From NCBI GenBank assembly GCA_014859895.1, contig JACZKS010000157.1, positions 20,685-84,684 of the forward strand: a stretch of DNA of 64,000 nucleotides, given 5' to 3'. Positions 1 through 9,777 of the stretch are shown here, piece by piece. The position numbers and the translations under genes were made by a program. The notes beneath the pieces were generated by a model. The model was not told where the DNA came from. It worked only from the letters and a program-made list of their open reading frames with translations, and searched no databases. Within the stretch, counting starts at the first letter, position 1. Every line of letters begins with the position of its first letter. Source of the DNA: Rhodospirillales bacterium. GTDB taxonomy: Bacteria > Pseudomonadota > Alphaproteobacteria > Rhodospirillales > Shumkoniaceae.

Positions 1-299
1 TCCTTGAAGAACTCCTCGAACGGCGATCCCGGCGGCAGTTGCGGAAGCTCGGGTCCGCTGCGGCCGCGCACGCTTTGGGTGGTTGACACGTTGACCACCG
101 CCGGAAGCAGCTTTTCGGCCAAATCCGAAAAGCTGCCGGGCATCGTTTTTGCCTGGGCGGCCACCGAGGCCGCCATCAAGGCCAGTGCCACGATGGCGGC
201 CAGGAACCATGCCAGCACCTGGCTGCCATCCTGACGGCGCGACATCACAACGACGCGCGCGTCACGCCGGGACCGGACATCATGAATACGGGAACGCAT
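1..299 (-). CDS. degP: DegP/HtrA-family periplasmic serine protease, N-terminal part only
   Basis: The reverse strand encodes the first 99 or so residues of a Do-family protease and then runs off the left edge. A basic N-terminus (MRSRIHDVRSRRDARVVVM) is followed by a hydrophobic signal segment (LAWFLAAIVALALMAASVAA) and then the family opening 'FSDLAEKLLPAVVNVSTTQ' and 'LPQLPPGSPFEEFFK', which is the usual start of mature DegP/MucD. The protease and PDZ domains lie outside the window. Family members degrade or refold misfolded envelope proteins. Three in-frame ATGs (317, 311, 299) are possible; I chose 299 because GGAG lies upstream, but the start is not certain. It sits downstream of hflK-hflC-DUF2065, the usual alphaproteobacterial order. 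Confidence 0.85.
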   Translation of the reverse strand, partial: MRSRIHDVRSRRDARVVVMSRRQDGSQVLAWFLAAIVALALMAASVAAQAKTMPGSFSDLAEKLLPAVVNVSTTQSVRGRSGPELPQLPPGSPFEEFFK

Positions 300-481
300 C
301 ACTTCGGCCATCTCCATCGCCCAATATAATGAATCAACTATACGCAAAGATAAGGAAAAGGTCTGTGATTGATCTAATCCCGGGGCCACGGTCTTTCAAC
401 CCGTCGGCCGGCCTCCGGAGATATCCTTGTGCCGCCGAAATATGGCAATTTCCGGGCCATCCGCAGTCTCTCTTCGAGAGC

Positions 482-667
482 CTATCCGCGGACTATCCAG
501 ACCACGCTGACACCGACGACGGCGGCCACCAGGCCGGCCGTACGCAGGTGCGAGGCCGGCTGGGTCTGCAGCTTGGCCATGGCCGCCTTCATGCCATCGG
601 GAAACAGCGCATAGAGCAGCCCCTCGATAGCGATCGCCAAACCGACGGCGGTGATCAGATCGGACAT
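482..667 (-). CDS. DUF2065 (YjeT-like) small membrane protein
   Basis: A 61-residue protein starting MSDLITAVGLAIAIEGLLYA, with one hydrophobic helix at each end (about residues 5-22 and 43-59) and a short polar stretch with LFPDGMKAAM between them. This matches the DUF2065/YjeT family, which commonly follows hflC. The ATG at 667 is preceded by a strong GGGGGAG ribosome site; longer readings upstream lack one and have no family similarity. Its function is unknown; proximity to hflKC and degP suggests membrane protein quality control, which is inference from context. Confidence 0.85.
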   Translation of the reverse strand: MSDLITAVGLAIAIEGLLYALFPDGMKAAMAKLQTQPASHLRTAGLVAAVVGVSVVWIVRG

Positions 668-688
668 TTCTCCCCCAACTCGACGAAA

Positions 689-712
689 GGGCGCTGGTTT
701 CACCCAGCGCCC
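689..712 (-). terminator. GC-rich hairpin between hflC and the DUF2065 gene
   Basis: A perfect 9-bp stem (GGGCGCTGG / CCAGCGCCC) with a 6-nt loop lies just after the hflC stop. Read on the minus strand it is followed by CTTTCG, so it is a weak intrinsic terminator or a processing/attenuation hairpin that could lower expression of the downstream genes relative to hflKC. Confidence 0.5.
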
Positions 713-735
713 CCGTCTCTGCTTATTCGTACCGG

Positions 736-1623
736 CTACTTCGCCGGCTGTTCGACCCCTTGACCGGGCAGTCCGCCGAAGAAGCGGAAGAACTCGTTGT
801 CCGGCGGGCCAACGTAGCGGGTGTTTTCGCCACTCAAGCCCAGACGCATGGCGTCCATCGACACCCAAAAGTCGAAGAATTTCTCGTCCCGGCCGTAAGC
901 ATCGTTGTAGGTGCGCTGGGCCTCGGCCTCACCCTCGCCGCGGAGAATTTCGGACCGGCGGTTGGCGTTGGCCAGGATGATGGTGCGCTGCTTGTCGGCA
1001 TCGGCCTTGATGCGACGCGATTCGGCATCGCCCTCGGCCCGGATCTTGCGGGCCTCCTGCTCGCGCTGCGTCTGCATGCGGCGGAAAATAGCCTGGCTGT
1101 TTTCCTCGGGCAGATCGACGCGTTTGATCCTGACGTCGATGACGTCGATCCCGAACGATTGGCCCTGGTCGTGGGTCCGTTTGGCGATCACCTGGATGAG
1201 CTTGGCACGTTCCTCGGTCAACAGACGAGCCAGTTCGACCTCGCCGAAGACGGCACGCAGATTGGAGTTGATGACATTGCCAAGCCGTTGGCGCATCCCG
1301 AACTCGTTGTTGACGGTCTGGAAAAACAGCAACGGATCGATGATGCGGTAACGAGCGAAGGCGTTCACCACCAGCTGCTTCTGGTCGCGGGTCGGTACTT
1401 CTTCGGTTTCGGCGTCGAAATCAAGCACCCGCTTGTCGAACTTGGCGACGTTCTGCAGCAGGGGATACTTGAAGTGAAGGCCCGGCGCCGTCACGGTGCG
1501 GATCGGCTCACCGAACTGCAGGACCAGGGCCTGCTCGTCCTGGCGCACGGTGAATAGCGACGAGAAGCCCAGGAAGCCGGCGACGATGACGACGATGCCG
1601 AGGATTAAAAGGGGTGCGCGCAT
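736..1623 (-). CDS. hflC: HflC, modulator of FtsH protease
   Basis: This 295-residue band-7/SPFH protein has an N-terminal membrane anchor (about residues 4-22) and then the periplasmic SPFH domain beginning FTVRQDEQALVLQFGEP. The C-terminal half is the charged coiled region typical of HflC (RRMQTQREQEARKIRAEGDA, then ADKQRTIILANANRRSEILR). HflC forms the cage with HflK around the AAA protease FtsH and limits degradation of membrane proteins. The start lies 2 nt after the hflK stop, so the two are one transcription unit. Length and motifs are normal for the family. Confidence 0.97.
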   Translation of the reverse strand: MRAPLLILGIVVIVAGFLGFSSLFTVRQDEQALVLQFGEPIRTVTAPGLHFKYPLLQNVAKFDKRVLDFDAETEEVPTRDQKQLVVNAFARYRIIDPLLFFQTVNNEFGMRQRLGNVINSNLRAVFGEVELARLLTEERAKLIQVIAKRTHDQGQSFGIDVIDVRIKRVDLPEENSQAIFRRMQTQREQEARKIRAEGDAESRRIKADADKQRTIILANANRRSEILRGEGEAEAQRTYNDAYGRDEKFFDFWVSMDAMRLGLSGENTRYVGPPDNEFFRFFGGLPGQGVEQPAK

Positions 1624-1625
1624 GA

Positions 1626-2750
1626 TTACTTCCCTCCCGTCGTCGTACCCGCCGCCCCTGCACCGGCACCGCGGCCGGTCAGGGCGTCGAGCGGCAGATA
1701 GGGAACGACGCCGCTACCCCCTCCCACCCGAGTGTCGATCAGCACTTTGTCCATCCCGGCCATGATTGCACGCATGGTTTCGAGATAGATGCGGCGCGTG
1801 GTGACGTTCTTTTCCTTGAGGTACTGCTCGTAGACCAACAGGAAGCGTTGCGCCTCGCCGGTGGCCAGGGCGATCTTTTGCTCTCGAAAGCCTTCGGCGT
1901 CCTTGATGATCCTTTGCGATTCGCCTTCGGCCCGCTCCACCACCTCGTTGAGATAGGCCGTCGCTTCATTGACAGCACGCTCCTTGTCGGCGCGCGCCGC
2001 CTGGACGTCGCGGAAGGCGTCCAGCACCTTGCCCGGCGGATCGATCTTCTGAAGTTGAACCTGTTGGATCTGGATGCCCGATCCGTACCAATCGAGGATG
2101 CGCTGGATGAGATCCTGAGCGTCCTTTTCGATCTGCACGCGACCCTGGGTGCGGGCGTACTCGAAGAGGTTCTTGCCGACGATCTCGCGCAACGCCGCCT
2201 CGGAGGCGTCCTTGACCGTCGCATCCTGGTTGCGGATGTTGAACAGGAACTTCCCAGCGTCGTTGACGTACCAGAACACTGCCGCCTGGATGTCGATGAT
2301 GTTCTCGTCGCCGGTCAGCATCAGGCTTTCCTGGGGCACCGCGCGCAGCACGCCGCCCCGCTGGCCGGTACCGCCCTCGCGGAAACCCACTTCGACGCGG
2401 TTGACGCGGGTCACCTGGGGCGTCATCACCTCGCCGATCGGCGCCGGCGGCCACCAATGAAGACCCGGCCCGGTGGTTTGCTGCCACTTCCCGAACAACA
2501 GCTCGACGCCCTGCTCGGCCGGCTGGACACGATAGATCCCCGTTGCCATCCACAGCGCCAACACCGCGATGACGGCGATGACAAGGCCCTTACCGGCCCC
2601 CATCCCGCCCGGCAGGAATTGTTTGAACCGATCCTGGCTGCGCCGAATGAGCTCTTCGAAGTCGGGTGGCCGCGGTCCTGACGGTCCGCGCCCCCACGGG
2701 CCCTGACCACCGCCGCCCCAAGGGCCGCCGCCCTGTGGATTCCATGCCAT
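1626..2750 (-). CDS. hflK: HflK, modulator of FtsH protease
   Basis: This 374-residue SPFH protein is the partner of HflC. The N-terminus is the glycine/tryptophan-rich cytoplasmic tail typical of HflK (MAWNPQGGGPWGGGGQGPWG), followed by a transmembrane helix at about residues 53-71 and the band-7 domain (YRVQPAEQGVELLFGKW). The coiled stretch NEVVERAEGESQRIIKDAEG comes late in the protein, and the C-terminus is a low-complexity GAGAGAAGTTTGG tail. It is the first gene of the hflK-hflC-DUF2065-degP series. The ATG at 2750 has AAGGAACG upstream. Confidence 0.97.
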   Translation of the reverse strand: MAWNPQGGGPWGGGGQGPWGRGPSGPRPPDFEELIRRSQDRFKQFLPGGMGAGKGLVIAVIAVLALWMATGIYRVQPAEQGVELLFGKWQQTTGPGLHWWPPAPIGEVMTPQVTRVNRVEVGFREGGTGQRGGVLRAVPQESLMLTGDENIIDIQAAVFWYVNDAGKFLFNIRNQDATVKDASEAALREIVGKNLFEYARTQGRVQIEKDAQDLIQRILDWYGSGIQIQQVQLQKIDPPGKVLDAFRDVQAARADKERAVNEATAYLNEVVERAEGESQRIIKDAEGFREQKIALATGEAQRFLLVYEQYLKEKNVTTRRIYLETMRAIMAGMDKVLIDTRVGGGSGVVPYLPLDALTGRGAGAGAAGTTTGGK

Positions 2751-2940
2751 ATCGGTGCGTTCCTTTCACGTCTTCCTGAATGATCGGGAAATGGGCTTTG
2801 TGTTTTAACAAGCGGCTTCGTATATCTACCGCATTGCCTCTTTAGTTTACCCGTTAGGTTATAGGACTGCCCGGCCGGCCACGCAATGTCAAGCGGCCTG
2901 CCTCGCCCCGATATCGAAGTTGTTGGCGGAGTTTTCAAGC

Positions 2941-4053
2941 ATGGCCCAAGTCAGCGAACAAGAAGTGCTGGAGGCCCTTTCCAGGGTCGTCGACGAGGAA
3001 AAGAACCAGGATATCGTCTCCCTTGGCATGGTCACCGGCCTGCAGGTTAAGCAGGGCCACGTCGCCTTTGCCCTCCAGGTCGAACCCGAACGGGGCCCCC
3101 GCCTGGAGCCTCTGCGCAAGACTGCCGAACAAACCGTCCACGCCCTGCCCGGCGTGTTGACCGCCACCGTCGTTCTGACTGCCGAACGCCAAGCGGAATC
3201 GAAGCCGGCCCCTCAAGCCCACGGCCACGGGCACAAGGATGAACCGCTGCTGCCCCAGGTGCGCGCCATTGTCGCCGTCGCCTCGGGCAAGGGTGGCGTC
3301 GGCAAGTCGACGACCGCCGTCAACCTCGCGCTGGCGCTGGCGGTGCGCGGGCTCAAGGTCGGCGTCCTCGACGCCGACATCTACGGCCCCTCGATCCCGC
3401 GCATGCTGGGCATCAAGGGCCAGCCGACGTCGAGCGACGGAAAGTCGATCAACCCGATGCGCAATCACGGCGTGGAGTGCATGTCGATCGGCTTCCTGGT
3501 CGAGGAGGAAATGCCGATCATCTGGCGCGGGCCGATGGTGATGAGCGCGCTGGAACAGATGATGAAGGACGTGCGGTGGAGCCCGCTCGACATCATGGTC
3601 GTAGACATGCCGCCCGGTACCGGCGATGCCCAATTGACGATGGCCCAACGAGTCCCTCTGATCGGTGCGGTGATCGTGTCGACTCCCCAGGACATCGCGC
3701 TGGCCGATGCCAGGAAGGGGCTCAACATGTTCCGCAAGGTCAACGTGCCGGTCCTGGGCATCGTCGAGAACATGAGCTATTTCGCCTGCCCGCACTGCGG
3801 CGAGCGCACCGACATCTTCAGCCACGGCGGCGCCAGGGCCGAAGCCGAGTTGTTGGGCGTCGACTGCCTGGGCGAGGTGCCGCTCGACATCGTCATCCGC
3901 GAAACCTCGGATGGCGGCAACCCGATCGTCGTCTCCGACCCCTCCTCGCCGCATGCCAAGGCCTATCTCGATATTGCCGACAAGGTCTGGGTCAAGGTGG
4001 AGGCGGAACTCGCCGAGCGAGAACGGGCGGCGCCCCGTATTCTCGTGCAGTAG
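2941..4053 (+). CDS. apbC: Mrp/ApbC-type Fe-S cluster carrier ATPase
   Basis: This 370-residue protein has an N-terminal MIP18/DUF59 domain (about residues 5-80), a His-rich linker (HGHGHK) and a ParA/MinD-like P-loop ATPase with the deviant Walker A GKGGVGKSTT at about residue 115. The late motif ACPHCGE holds the CxxC pair that bridges a 4Fe-4S cluster between monomers. It transfers clusters to apo-proteins in the cytosol. I start at the ATG at 2941, with GGAG nine bases upstream, rather than an upstream in-frame codon that lacks a site. It is transcribed divergently from hflK and convergently with nadC. Confidence 0.96.
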   Translation: MAQVSEQEVLEALSRVVDEEKNQDIVSLGMVTGLQVKQGHVAFALQVEPERGPRLEPLRKTAEQTVHALPGVLTATVVLTAERQAESKPAPQAHGHGHKDEPLLPQVRAIVAVASGKGGVGKSTTAVNLALALAVRGLKVGVLDADIYGPSIPRMLGIKGQPTSSDGKSINPMRNHGVECMSIGFLVEEEMPIIWRGPMVMSALEQMMKDVRWSPLDIMVVDMPPGTGDAQLTMAQRVPLIGAVIVSTPQDIALADARKGLNMFRKVNVPVLGIVENMSYFACPHCGERTDIFSHGGARAEAELLGVDCLGEVPLDIVIRETSDGGNPIVVSDPSSPHAKAYLDIADKVWVKVEAELAERERAAPRILVQ

Positions 4054-4077
4054 GCATCTTTCCTTCGGCCGCACAGG

Positions 4078-4108
4078 CGGGCCGCCCCCGGGGGCGGCCC
4101 GTTCCGTT
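4078..4108 (+). terminator. Perfect palindrome between convergent apbC and nadC
   Basis: Positions 4078-4101 form a perfect 24-bp palindrome of G and C (CGGGCCGCCCCC and its complement), followed on the plus strand by TTCCGTTT. It lies 25 bp after the apbC stop and 18 bp before the nadC stop, so it probably ends transcription from both directions. Confidence 0.7.
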
Positions 4109-4118
4109 TCCGCCGCCC

Positions 4119-4979
4119 TCAACGGTATTGAAAATCCAACGCGACGTCGAAGTTGCGCACCGAATGGGTCAGCCAGCCCAGCGAAATCAGGTCCACCCCC
4201 GCCGCCGCCACCGCCGCGATGCGATCCGGCGTGATGCCGCCCGACGCTTCGGTCAGGAAACGTCCTTTGACCCGCCGCACCGCCTCGCCGAGGGTATCGG
4301 AGGCCATGTTGTCGAGAAGCACGGCGTCGACGCCCCCCAATGCCAGCACCCGGTCCAACTGATCCAGGGTATCGACTTCGATCTCGACCTTGACCATGTG
4401 GCCCGCCCGTTCCTTCACCCTCGCCAACGCGGCGTCGATGCCGCCGACGGCGGCGATGTGATTGTCCTTGATGAGAATGCCGTCATCGAGCCCGAAACGG
4501 TGATTGCCGCCGCCCCCCATCCTGACCGCGTACTTGTCGAAGATGCGCAAGGTAGGTGCCGTCTTGCGGGTACATACCACCGTCGCCTTGGTCCCCCGGC
4601 AGGCCGCCACCGCCCGCGCCGTGGCGGTGGCGATGCCGCACATGCGACCTAGAAGATTGAGCGCCACCCGCTCCGCCGACAAGATGGCCCGTGCCGGGCC
4701 GCTGAGGGTGGCCAACGTCGTGGCCGCGACGACGGTGGCGCCGTCGGCAATGTGGCAGCGGACGGCCACGGCGGGATCGAGCATCGTAAAGGCGGAAAGA
4801 GCCGGCGCCAGTCCAGCCACCCGGCCGGCTTCGCGAGCCACCAGGTGGGCAACGGCCTGGCTTTGCGGGTCGACCAGGGCATCGGTGGTGAGGTCGCCGG
4901 CCCGGCCCAGATCCTCCTCAAGGGCCCTGCGCACGATCGGTTCGTACTGCACCTCATGCAGGCCGCAATGGGGCGTCAT
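4119..4979 (-). CDS. nadC: NadC, nicotinate-nucleotide pyrophosphorylase (carboxylating)
   Basis: This 286-residue quinolinate phosphoribosyltransferase converts quinolinate and PRPP to nicotinate mononucleotide. Visible family motifs are EDLGRAGDLTTDAL near the N-terminus, SAERVALNLLGRMCGIATAT, the substrate-site run CTRKTAPTLRIFDKYAVRMGG, HRFGLDDGILIKDNHI, VEIEVDTLDQL, and the late EASGGITPDRIAAVAAAGVD. A longer in-frame extension upstream is out-of-frame nadA sequence. The ATG at 4979 overlaps the nadA stop as ATGA, so the two are translationally coupled. Confidence 0.97.
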   Translation of the reverse strand: MTPHCGLHEVQYEPIVRRALEEDLGRAGDLTTDALVDPQSQAVAHLVAREAGRVAGLAPALSAFTMLDPAVAVRCHIADGATVVAATTLATLSGPARAILSAERVALNLLGRMCGIATATARAVAACRGTKATVVCTRKTAPTLRIFDKYAVRMGGGGNHRFGLDDGILIKDNHIAAVGGIDAALARVKERAGHMVKVEIEVDTLDQLDRVLALGGVDAVLLDNMASDTLGEAVRRVKGRFLTEASGGITPDRIAAVAAAGVDLISLGWLTHSVRNFDVALDFQYR

Positions 4980-5980
4980 CGGCTCAGCTCCAACATGCGA
5001 GCCACCGCCCGGCGGGCCGGTTCGGCCAGGTCCGGCGCGATCTCGACGGCGGGACGGAGGAATTCGAGCGAAGCCAGGATGTTCTCCAGCGTGATCCGCT
5101 TCATGTGCGGACAAAGATTGCACGGGCGCACGAAGTCGATATCGGGATGTGCGGCGGCCACGTTGTCGCTCATCGAGCACTCGGTGACCAGGAGCACCCG
5201 GGCCGGCCGGCGCTCTTCGACGTAATCGATCATCTGCTGCGTGGAGCCCACGTAGTCGGCGGCATCCAGTACATCAGGTGGGCACTCGGGATGGGCCAGT
5301 ACGAACAATCCAGCGAAATCCCGGCGGAACCCTTCGATCTCGGCGCCGGTAAACCGCTCGTGGACCTCGCAGTGGCCGCGCCAGGAGATGATCTCGACCT
5401 CGGTGTGGCGGGCCACATGCTTGGCCAGATACTCGTCGGGCAGGAAGATGACGCGGGGCACACCCAACGCCTCGACGATTTTAACCGCGTTTCCCGATGT
5501 GCAGCAGACGTCGGAATGCGCCTTCACCTCGACCGAGGTGTTGACGTAGGACACCACGGGCACGCCGGGATGGCGGCGGCGCAAAGCGCGAACGTCGGCT
5601 CCGGTGATCGAGGAGGCCAGCGAACAGCCGGCCCCAAGATCGGGAATGAGCACGGTCTTGTCGGGGTTGAGCAGCTTGGCCGTCTCGGCCATGAAATGGA
5701 CGCCGGCCAGCACGATCACCTCGGCGCCGCATTGCGTCGCCTGGCGGGCGAGCGCCAGGGAATCCCCTACCATGTCGGCCACCCCGTGAAAGATTTCGGG
5801 CGTCTGGTAGTTGTGGGCCAGGATGACGGCGTTGCGGCTTTCCTTCAGTTCGTTGATGCGGGCGATCAGCGGAGCATGGAATGGCCATTCCGCCTCGGGG
5901 ATGACGTGCCTGAGGCGTTCGAAAGTCGGCTGCGTCGCCGCCCGTACGGCAGGCGTAAATCCCAAATCGGCTCCAGCCAA
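4976..5980 (-). CDS. nadA: NadA, quinolinate synthase
   Basis: This 334-residue enzyme condenses iminoaspartate with dihydroxyacetone phosphate to form quinolinate. The three cysteines expected to ligate its 4Fe-4S cluster are visible in DLGAGCSLASS, near HSDVCCTSGNAV and in CNLCPHMKRITLENIL; the substrate motif HNYQTPEIF and the VYVNTS-like SYVNTSVEVKAH are also present. It is coupled to nadC by an ATGA overlap. No nadB (aspartate oxidase) is in the window, so iminoaspartate must come from a gene elsewhere. The tandem NadQ-type operator lies about 30-70 bp upstream. Confidence 0.97.
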   Translation of the reverse strand: MAGADLGFTPAVRAATQPTFERLRHVIPEAEWPFHAPLIARINELKESRNAVILAHNYQTPEIFHGVADMVGDSLALARQATQCGAEVIVLAGVHFMAETAKLLNPDKTVLIPDLGAGCSLASSITGADVRALRRRHPGVPVVSYVNTSVEVKAHSDVCCTSGNAVKIVEALGVPRVIFLPDEYLAKHVARHTEVEIISWRGHCEVHERFTGAEIEGFRRDFAGLFVLAHPECPPDVLDAADYVGSTQQMIDYVEERRPARVLLVTECSMSDNVAAAHPDIDFVRPCNLCPHMKRITLENILASLEFLRPAVEIAPDLAEPARRAVARMLELSR

Positions 5981-6008
5981 TGGTCGGTCCTCCTTAAGTC
6001 CCTACATT

Positions 6009-6053
6009 TTATGCTCATATGGAGCATAATTATTATGCTACATTTGAGCATAA
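6009..6053 (-). promoter_or_regulatory. Tandem 21-bp palindromes before nadA, probable NadQ operator
   Basis: Two dyads lie in an AT-rich gap: TTATGCTC-N5-GAGCATAA at 6009-6029 (perfect) and TTATGCTA-N5-GAGCATAA at 6033-6053 (one mismatch). Their centres are 24 bp apart, roughly two helical turns, so two dimers could bind the same face. The site is between the regulator gene and nadA and lies immediately upstream of the nadA start. Assignment to NadQ is inference from position and symmetry. Confidence 0.8.
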
Positions 6054-6114
6054 TTGGGAGTCAAGGCCGATCTTTCCGGACGTTCGCCGGCGCGCGCAAA
6101 CTTCAGCAGGGAAA

Positions 6115-7149
6115 TCAGCCGCCGACCCGCACCGTCGGGATGCCGACGCCCGGCGCCACCCGCTCGTGCAGAACCTCGCGGCGGAAGCGGAACAGCTCGG
6201 CCGGCCTGCCCCGACCGGTAGCTTCAAGCTGGCCGGTCGGTTCGACCAGGCCGCCGGCCTGGAGCAGCCGGCGGAAATTCTGTTTGTGCAGGCGTTTTCC
6301 CGACAGCGCCTCGACCACCCGCTGCAACTGCAGCAGCGTGAAGCTGGGCGGCAGCAAGTCGAAAACCAGCGGACGGTACCTGAGCTTGCCGCGCAGGCGG
6401 CCCATGGCGGTGGCGAGGATGCGCCGGTTGTCGAGCGCCATCGGCCGGCCCAGGAAGCGCGCGGCCTCCTCGTCGACGGGCTGCGGATCGGCCAGGCAGC
6501 CGTCCTGCGCCGCCTCGGGAATCAGCCTCGCCTCGTAGAGCAGCTCATAGCGGTCCAGCGTCCGTTCGATGTCCCACTGCTCGTCGACGCCAAAACATTG
6601 CGCCACGCGGCCGGCCCGGGCCCGGCGTTCCCAATCGTCGGCGGCCTGGAATACCCAGGCGTCCAATCGCGGCCGGACGATGCCCTCGATGACGGGCGGA
6701 CGGCCCTTGCGCCAGTCCTCCCAAGGGAAGAAATCGTACCAATCGCACCACTCGGCCTCGCCGGTGCCGGTCAGCGGTGCCTCGTGGACCAGCGCCAGAT
6801 AGCCGACCGAGACGACGCGCGGCCCGCCCGCGGCCTCGCGCGGGTCGCGAAAGCGGTCGCCGAAGGTATAGAGCTGCTCGACATAGCGCAGCTTGAGCCC
6901 GGTCAGTTCCTCGACCCACAGCCGCAGGCCCAGTTCCAGGGTCCGGTGGCGTTCCGGCTGAAAGGGGCCGAAGGGCAGGGCGAGTGCGGATTCGCCGCCC
7001 ACCGGAAGGCCGCCGCGCTGCACCGGGGTGGCCAGTTCATGGGTCATGCGCCGCACCGCCAGCACGCGCGGCACCTCGTTGGTCACCGCGACGGTGACCG
7101 CCGACAACCCCAAAGCCGTTTGCTGCGCCGCCATGCCGCCGCTTCCCAT
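6115..7149 (-). CDS. nadQ: NadQ-type transcriptional regulator of NAD synthesis (Nudix-like plus winged helix)
   Basis: This 344-residue protein has a Nudix-like N-terminal domain (about residues 10-200) and a C-terminal winged-helix domain (about 245-325, PPSFTLLQLQRVVEALSGKR ... NFRRLLQAGGLVEPTG). The Nudix box region TLELGLRLWVEELTG has lost most catalytic glutamates, as expected for a ligand-sensing regulator rather than a hydrolase. This is the architecture of alphaproteobacterial NadQ (COG4111), which controls nadABC. It lies directly upstream of nadA and the tandem palindrome. The ATG at 7149 has GGGGGAG eight bases upstream. Confidence 0.85.
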   Translation of the reverse strand: MGSGGMAAQQTALGLSAVTVAVTNEVPRVLAVRRMTHELATPVQRGGLPVGGESALALPFGPFQPERHRTLELGLRLWVEELTGLKLRYVEQLYTFGDRFRDPREAAGGPRVVSVGYLALVHEAPLTGTGEAEWCDWYDFFPWEDWRKGRPPVIEGIVRPRLDAWVFQAADDWERRARAGRVAQCFGVDEQWDIERTLDRYELLYEARLIPEAAQDGCLADPQPVDEEAARFLGRPMALDNRRILATAMGRLRGKLRYRPLVFDLLPPSFTLLQLQRVVEALSGKRLHKQNFRRLLQAGGLVEPTGQLEATGRGRPAELFRFRREVLHERVAPGVGIPTVRVGG

Positions 7150-7167
7150 CCATTGAACTCCCCCGGC

Positions 7168-7195
7168 AAATTACATCAAGAAAATTACATCAAGA
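7168..7195. repeat. Exact 14-bp tandem duplication
   Basis: AAATTACATCAAGA occurs twice with no spacer (7168-7181 and 7182-7195), between the divergent nadQ and thiC transcription units. It may be a regulator half-site duplication or simple slippage. Confidence 0.9.
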
Positions 7196-7274
7196 GAGGA
7201 GGGATTGGCGATGTTTCCGCTCGGGCGGTACAACGGCCTTGAAAGGGCTGCCGCTTCCTTTTAGCCTAACTGCG

Positions 7275-9245
<1,971 letters not shown>

Positions 9246-9267
9246 AGACGCGGCATCAATTTAGTAG

Positions 9268-9352
9268 CCGCAGATGAACACAGATACTTTTTAATCGCCG
9301 AAGGCGAATAGGTTTTTTCCTCAATCTGTGTTCATCTGTGTTCATCTGTGGC
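9268..9352. repeat. Inverted 15-bp repeat with extra 10-bp-period copies, after thiC
   Basis: CAGATGAACACAGAT at 9271-9285 is the exact complement of ATCTGTGTTCATCTG at 9324-9338, and a second, overlapping copy of the latter occupies 9334-9348, giving a 10-bp period. The loop contains a smaller hairpin (ATCGCC/GGCGAA region) and a T-run. It borders the 3' side of the GxxExxY gene and could end thiC transcription. Related sequence occurs at the other end of that gene. Confidence 0.85.
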
Positions 9353-9373
9353 AAAATTTTCTCTCCGGCGCGA

Positions 9374-9760
9374 CTACAGGAGAAAGCGTTCCACTTCTAC
9401 TCGTGGCGTTCCGAAATTAAGGGGCAGGCAAACTTTATAGCCGGTCGCCTTCAGATAATTCAGGCATTGCGCCATGTGCACGGCTTCAAGTTTCTTGACA
9501 GCCTTCGGTTCGACAATAACGCCTTGTTCGACCAGCAGGTCGGTAACGTAATCGCCGACAACGATGCCGTCGTAGCGGACTTTGACGGGAACTTGCTGGA
9601 CAACCTGCAAGCCGGCCTTGCGAAGCTCCAGGGCCAGGGCATTCTCGTAAACCTTTTCCAGGAATCCGGCGCCAAGCGTGTTGCTCACACGATAAGCACA
9701 GCCGATGACGCCCTCGGTGATTCGGTCGAGTCCATCCGGCCGCAGGCTATCGGTGTCCAT
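9374..9760 (-). CDS. GxxExxY protein (PDDEXK-like family)
   Basis: This 128-residue protein carries the family's motifs in order: ITEGVIGCAYRVSNTLGAGF, LEKVYENALALELRKAGL, then the nuclease-like core VKVRYDGIVVGDYVTDLLV with VIVEPKAVKKLEAVHMAQCL, and the terminal LNFGTPRVEVERFLL. The D...ExK arrangement fits a PD-(D/E)XK-like fold (PF13366); activity is not established. The gene is enclosed by TCTGTGTTCA-type repeats on both sides, and its start codon lies inside the right-hand repeat block. It is tail-to-head with thyX (same strand), immediately after it. Confidence 0.9.
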   Translation of the reverse strand: MDTDSLRPDGLDRITEGVIGCAYRVSNTLGAGFLEKVYENALALELRKAGLQVVQQVPVKVRYDGIVVGDYVTDLLVEQGVIVEPKAVKKLEAVHMAQCLNYLKATGYKVCLPLNFGTPRVEVERFLL

Positions 9761-9777
9761 CGGTGTTCATCCGTGGC
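9750..9777. repeat. Degenerate 10-bp-period repeat spanning the thyX stop and the GxxExxY start
   Basis: Three near-copies run in series (tCGGTGTCCAt, CGGTGTTCAt, CCGTGG), matching the TCTGTGTTCA units at 9324-9348 with substitutions. The thyX stop codon (9767-9769) and the GxxExxY ATG (9758-9760) are both made from repeat sequence. Confidence 0.75.

Noticed and set aside
4078..4101. The 24-bp perfect palindrome as a protein-binding operator
   Set aside because: It lies between two convergent gene ends, where a bidirectional terminator is the simpler explanation.
9321..9352. Short repeats that might be a CRISPR array
   Set aside because: The units are contiguous 10-bp repeats without spacers, and no cas gene is near.
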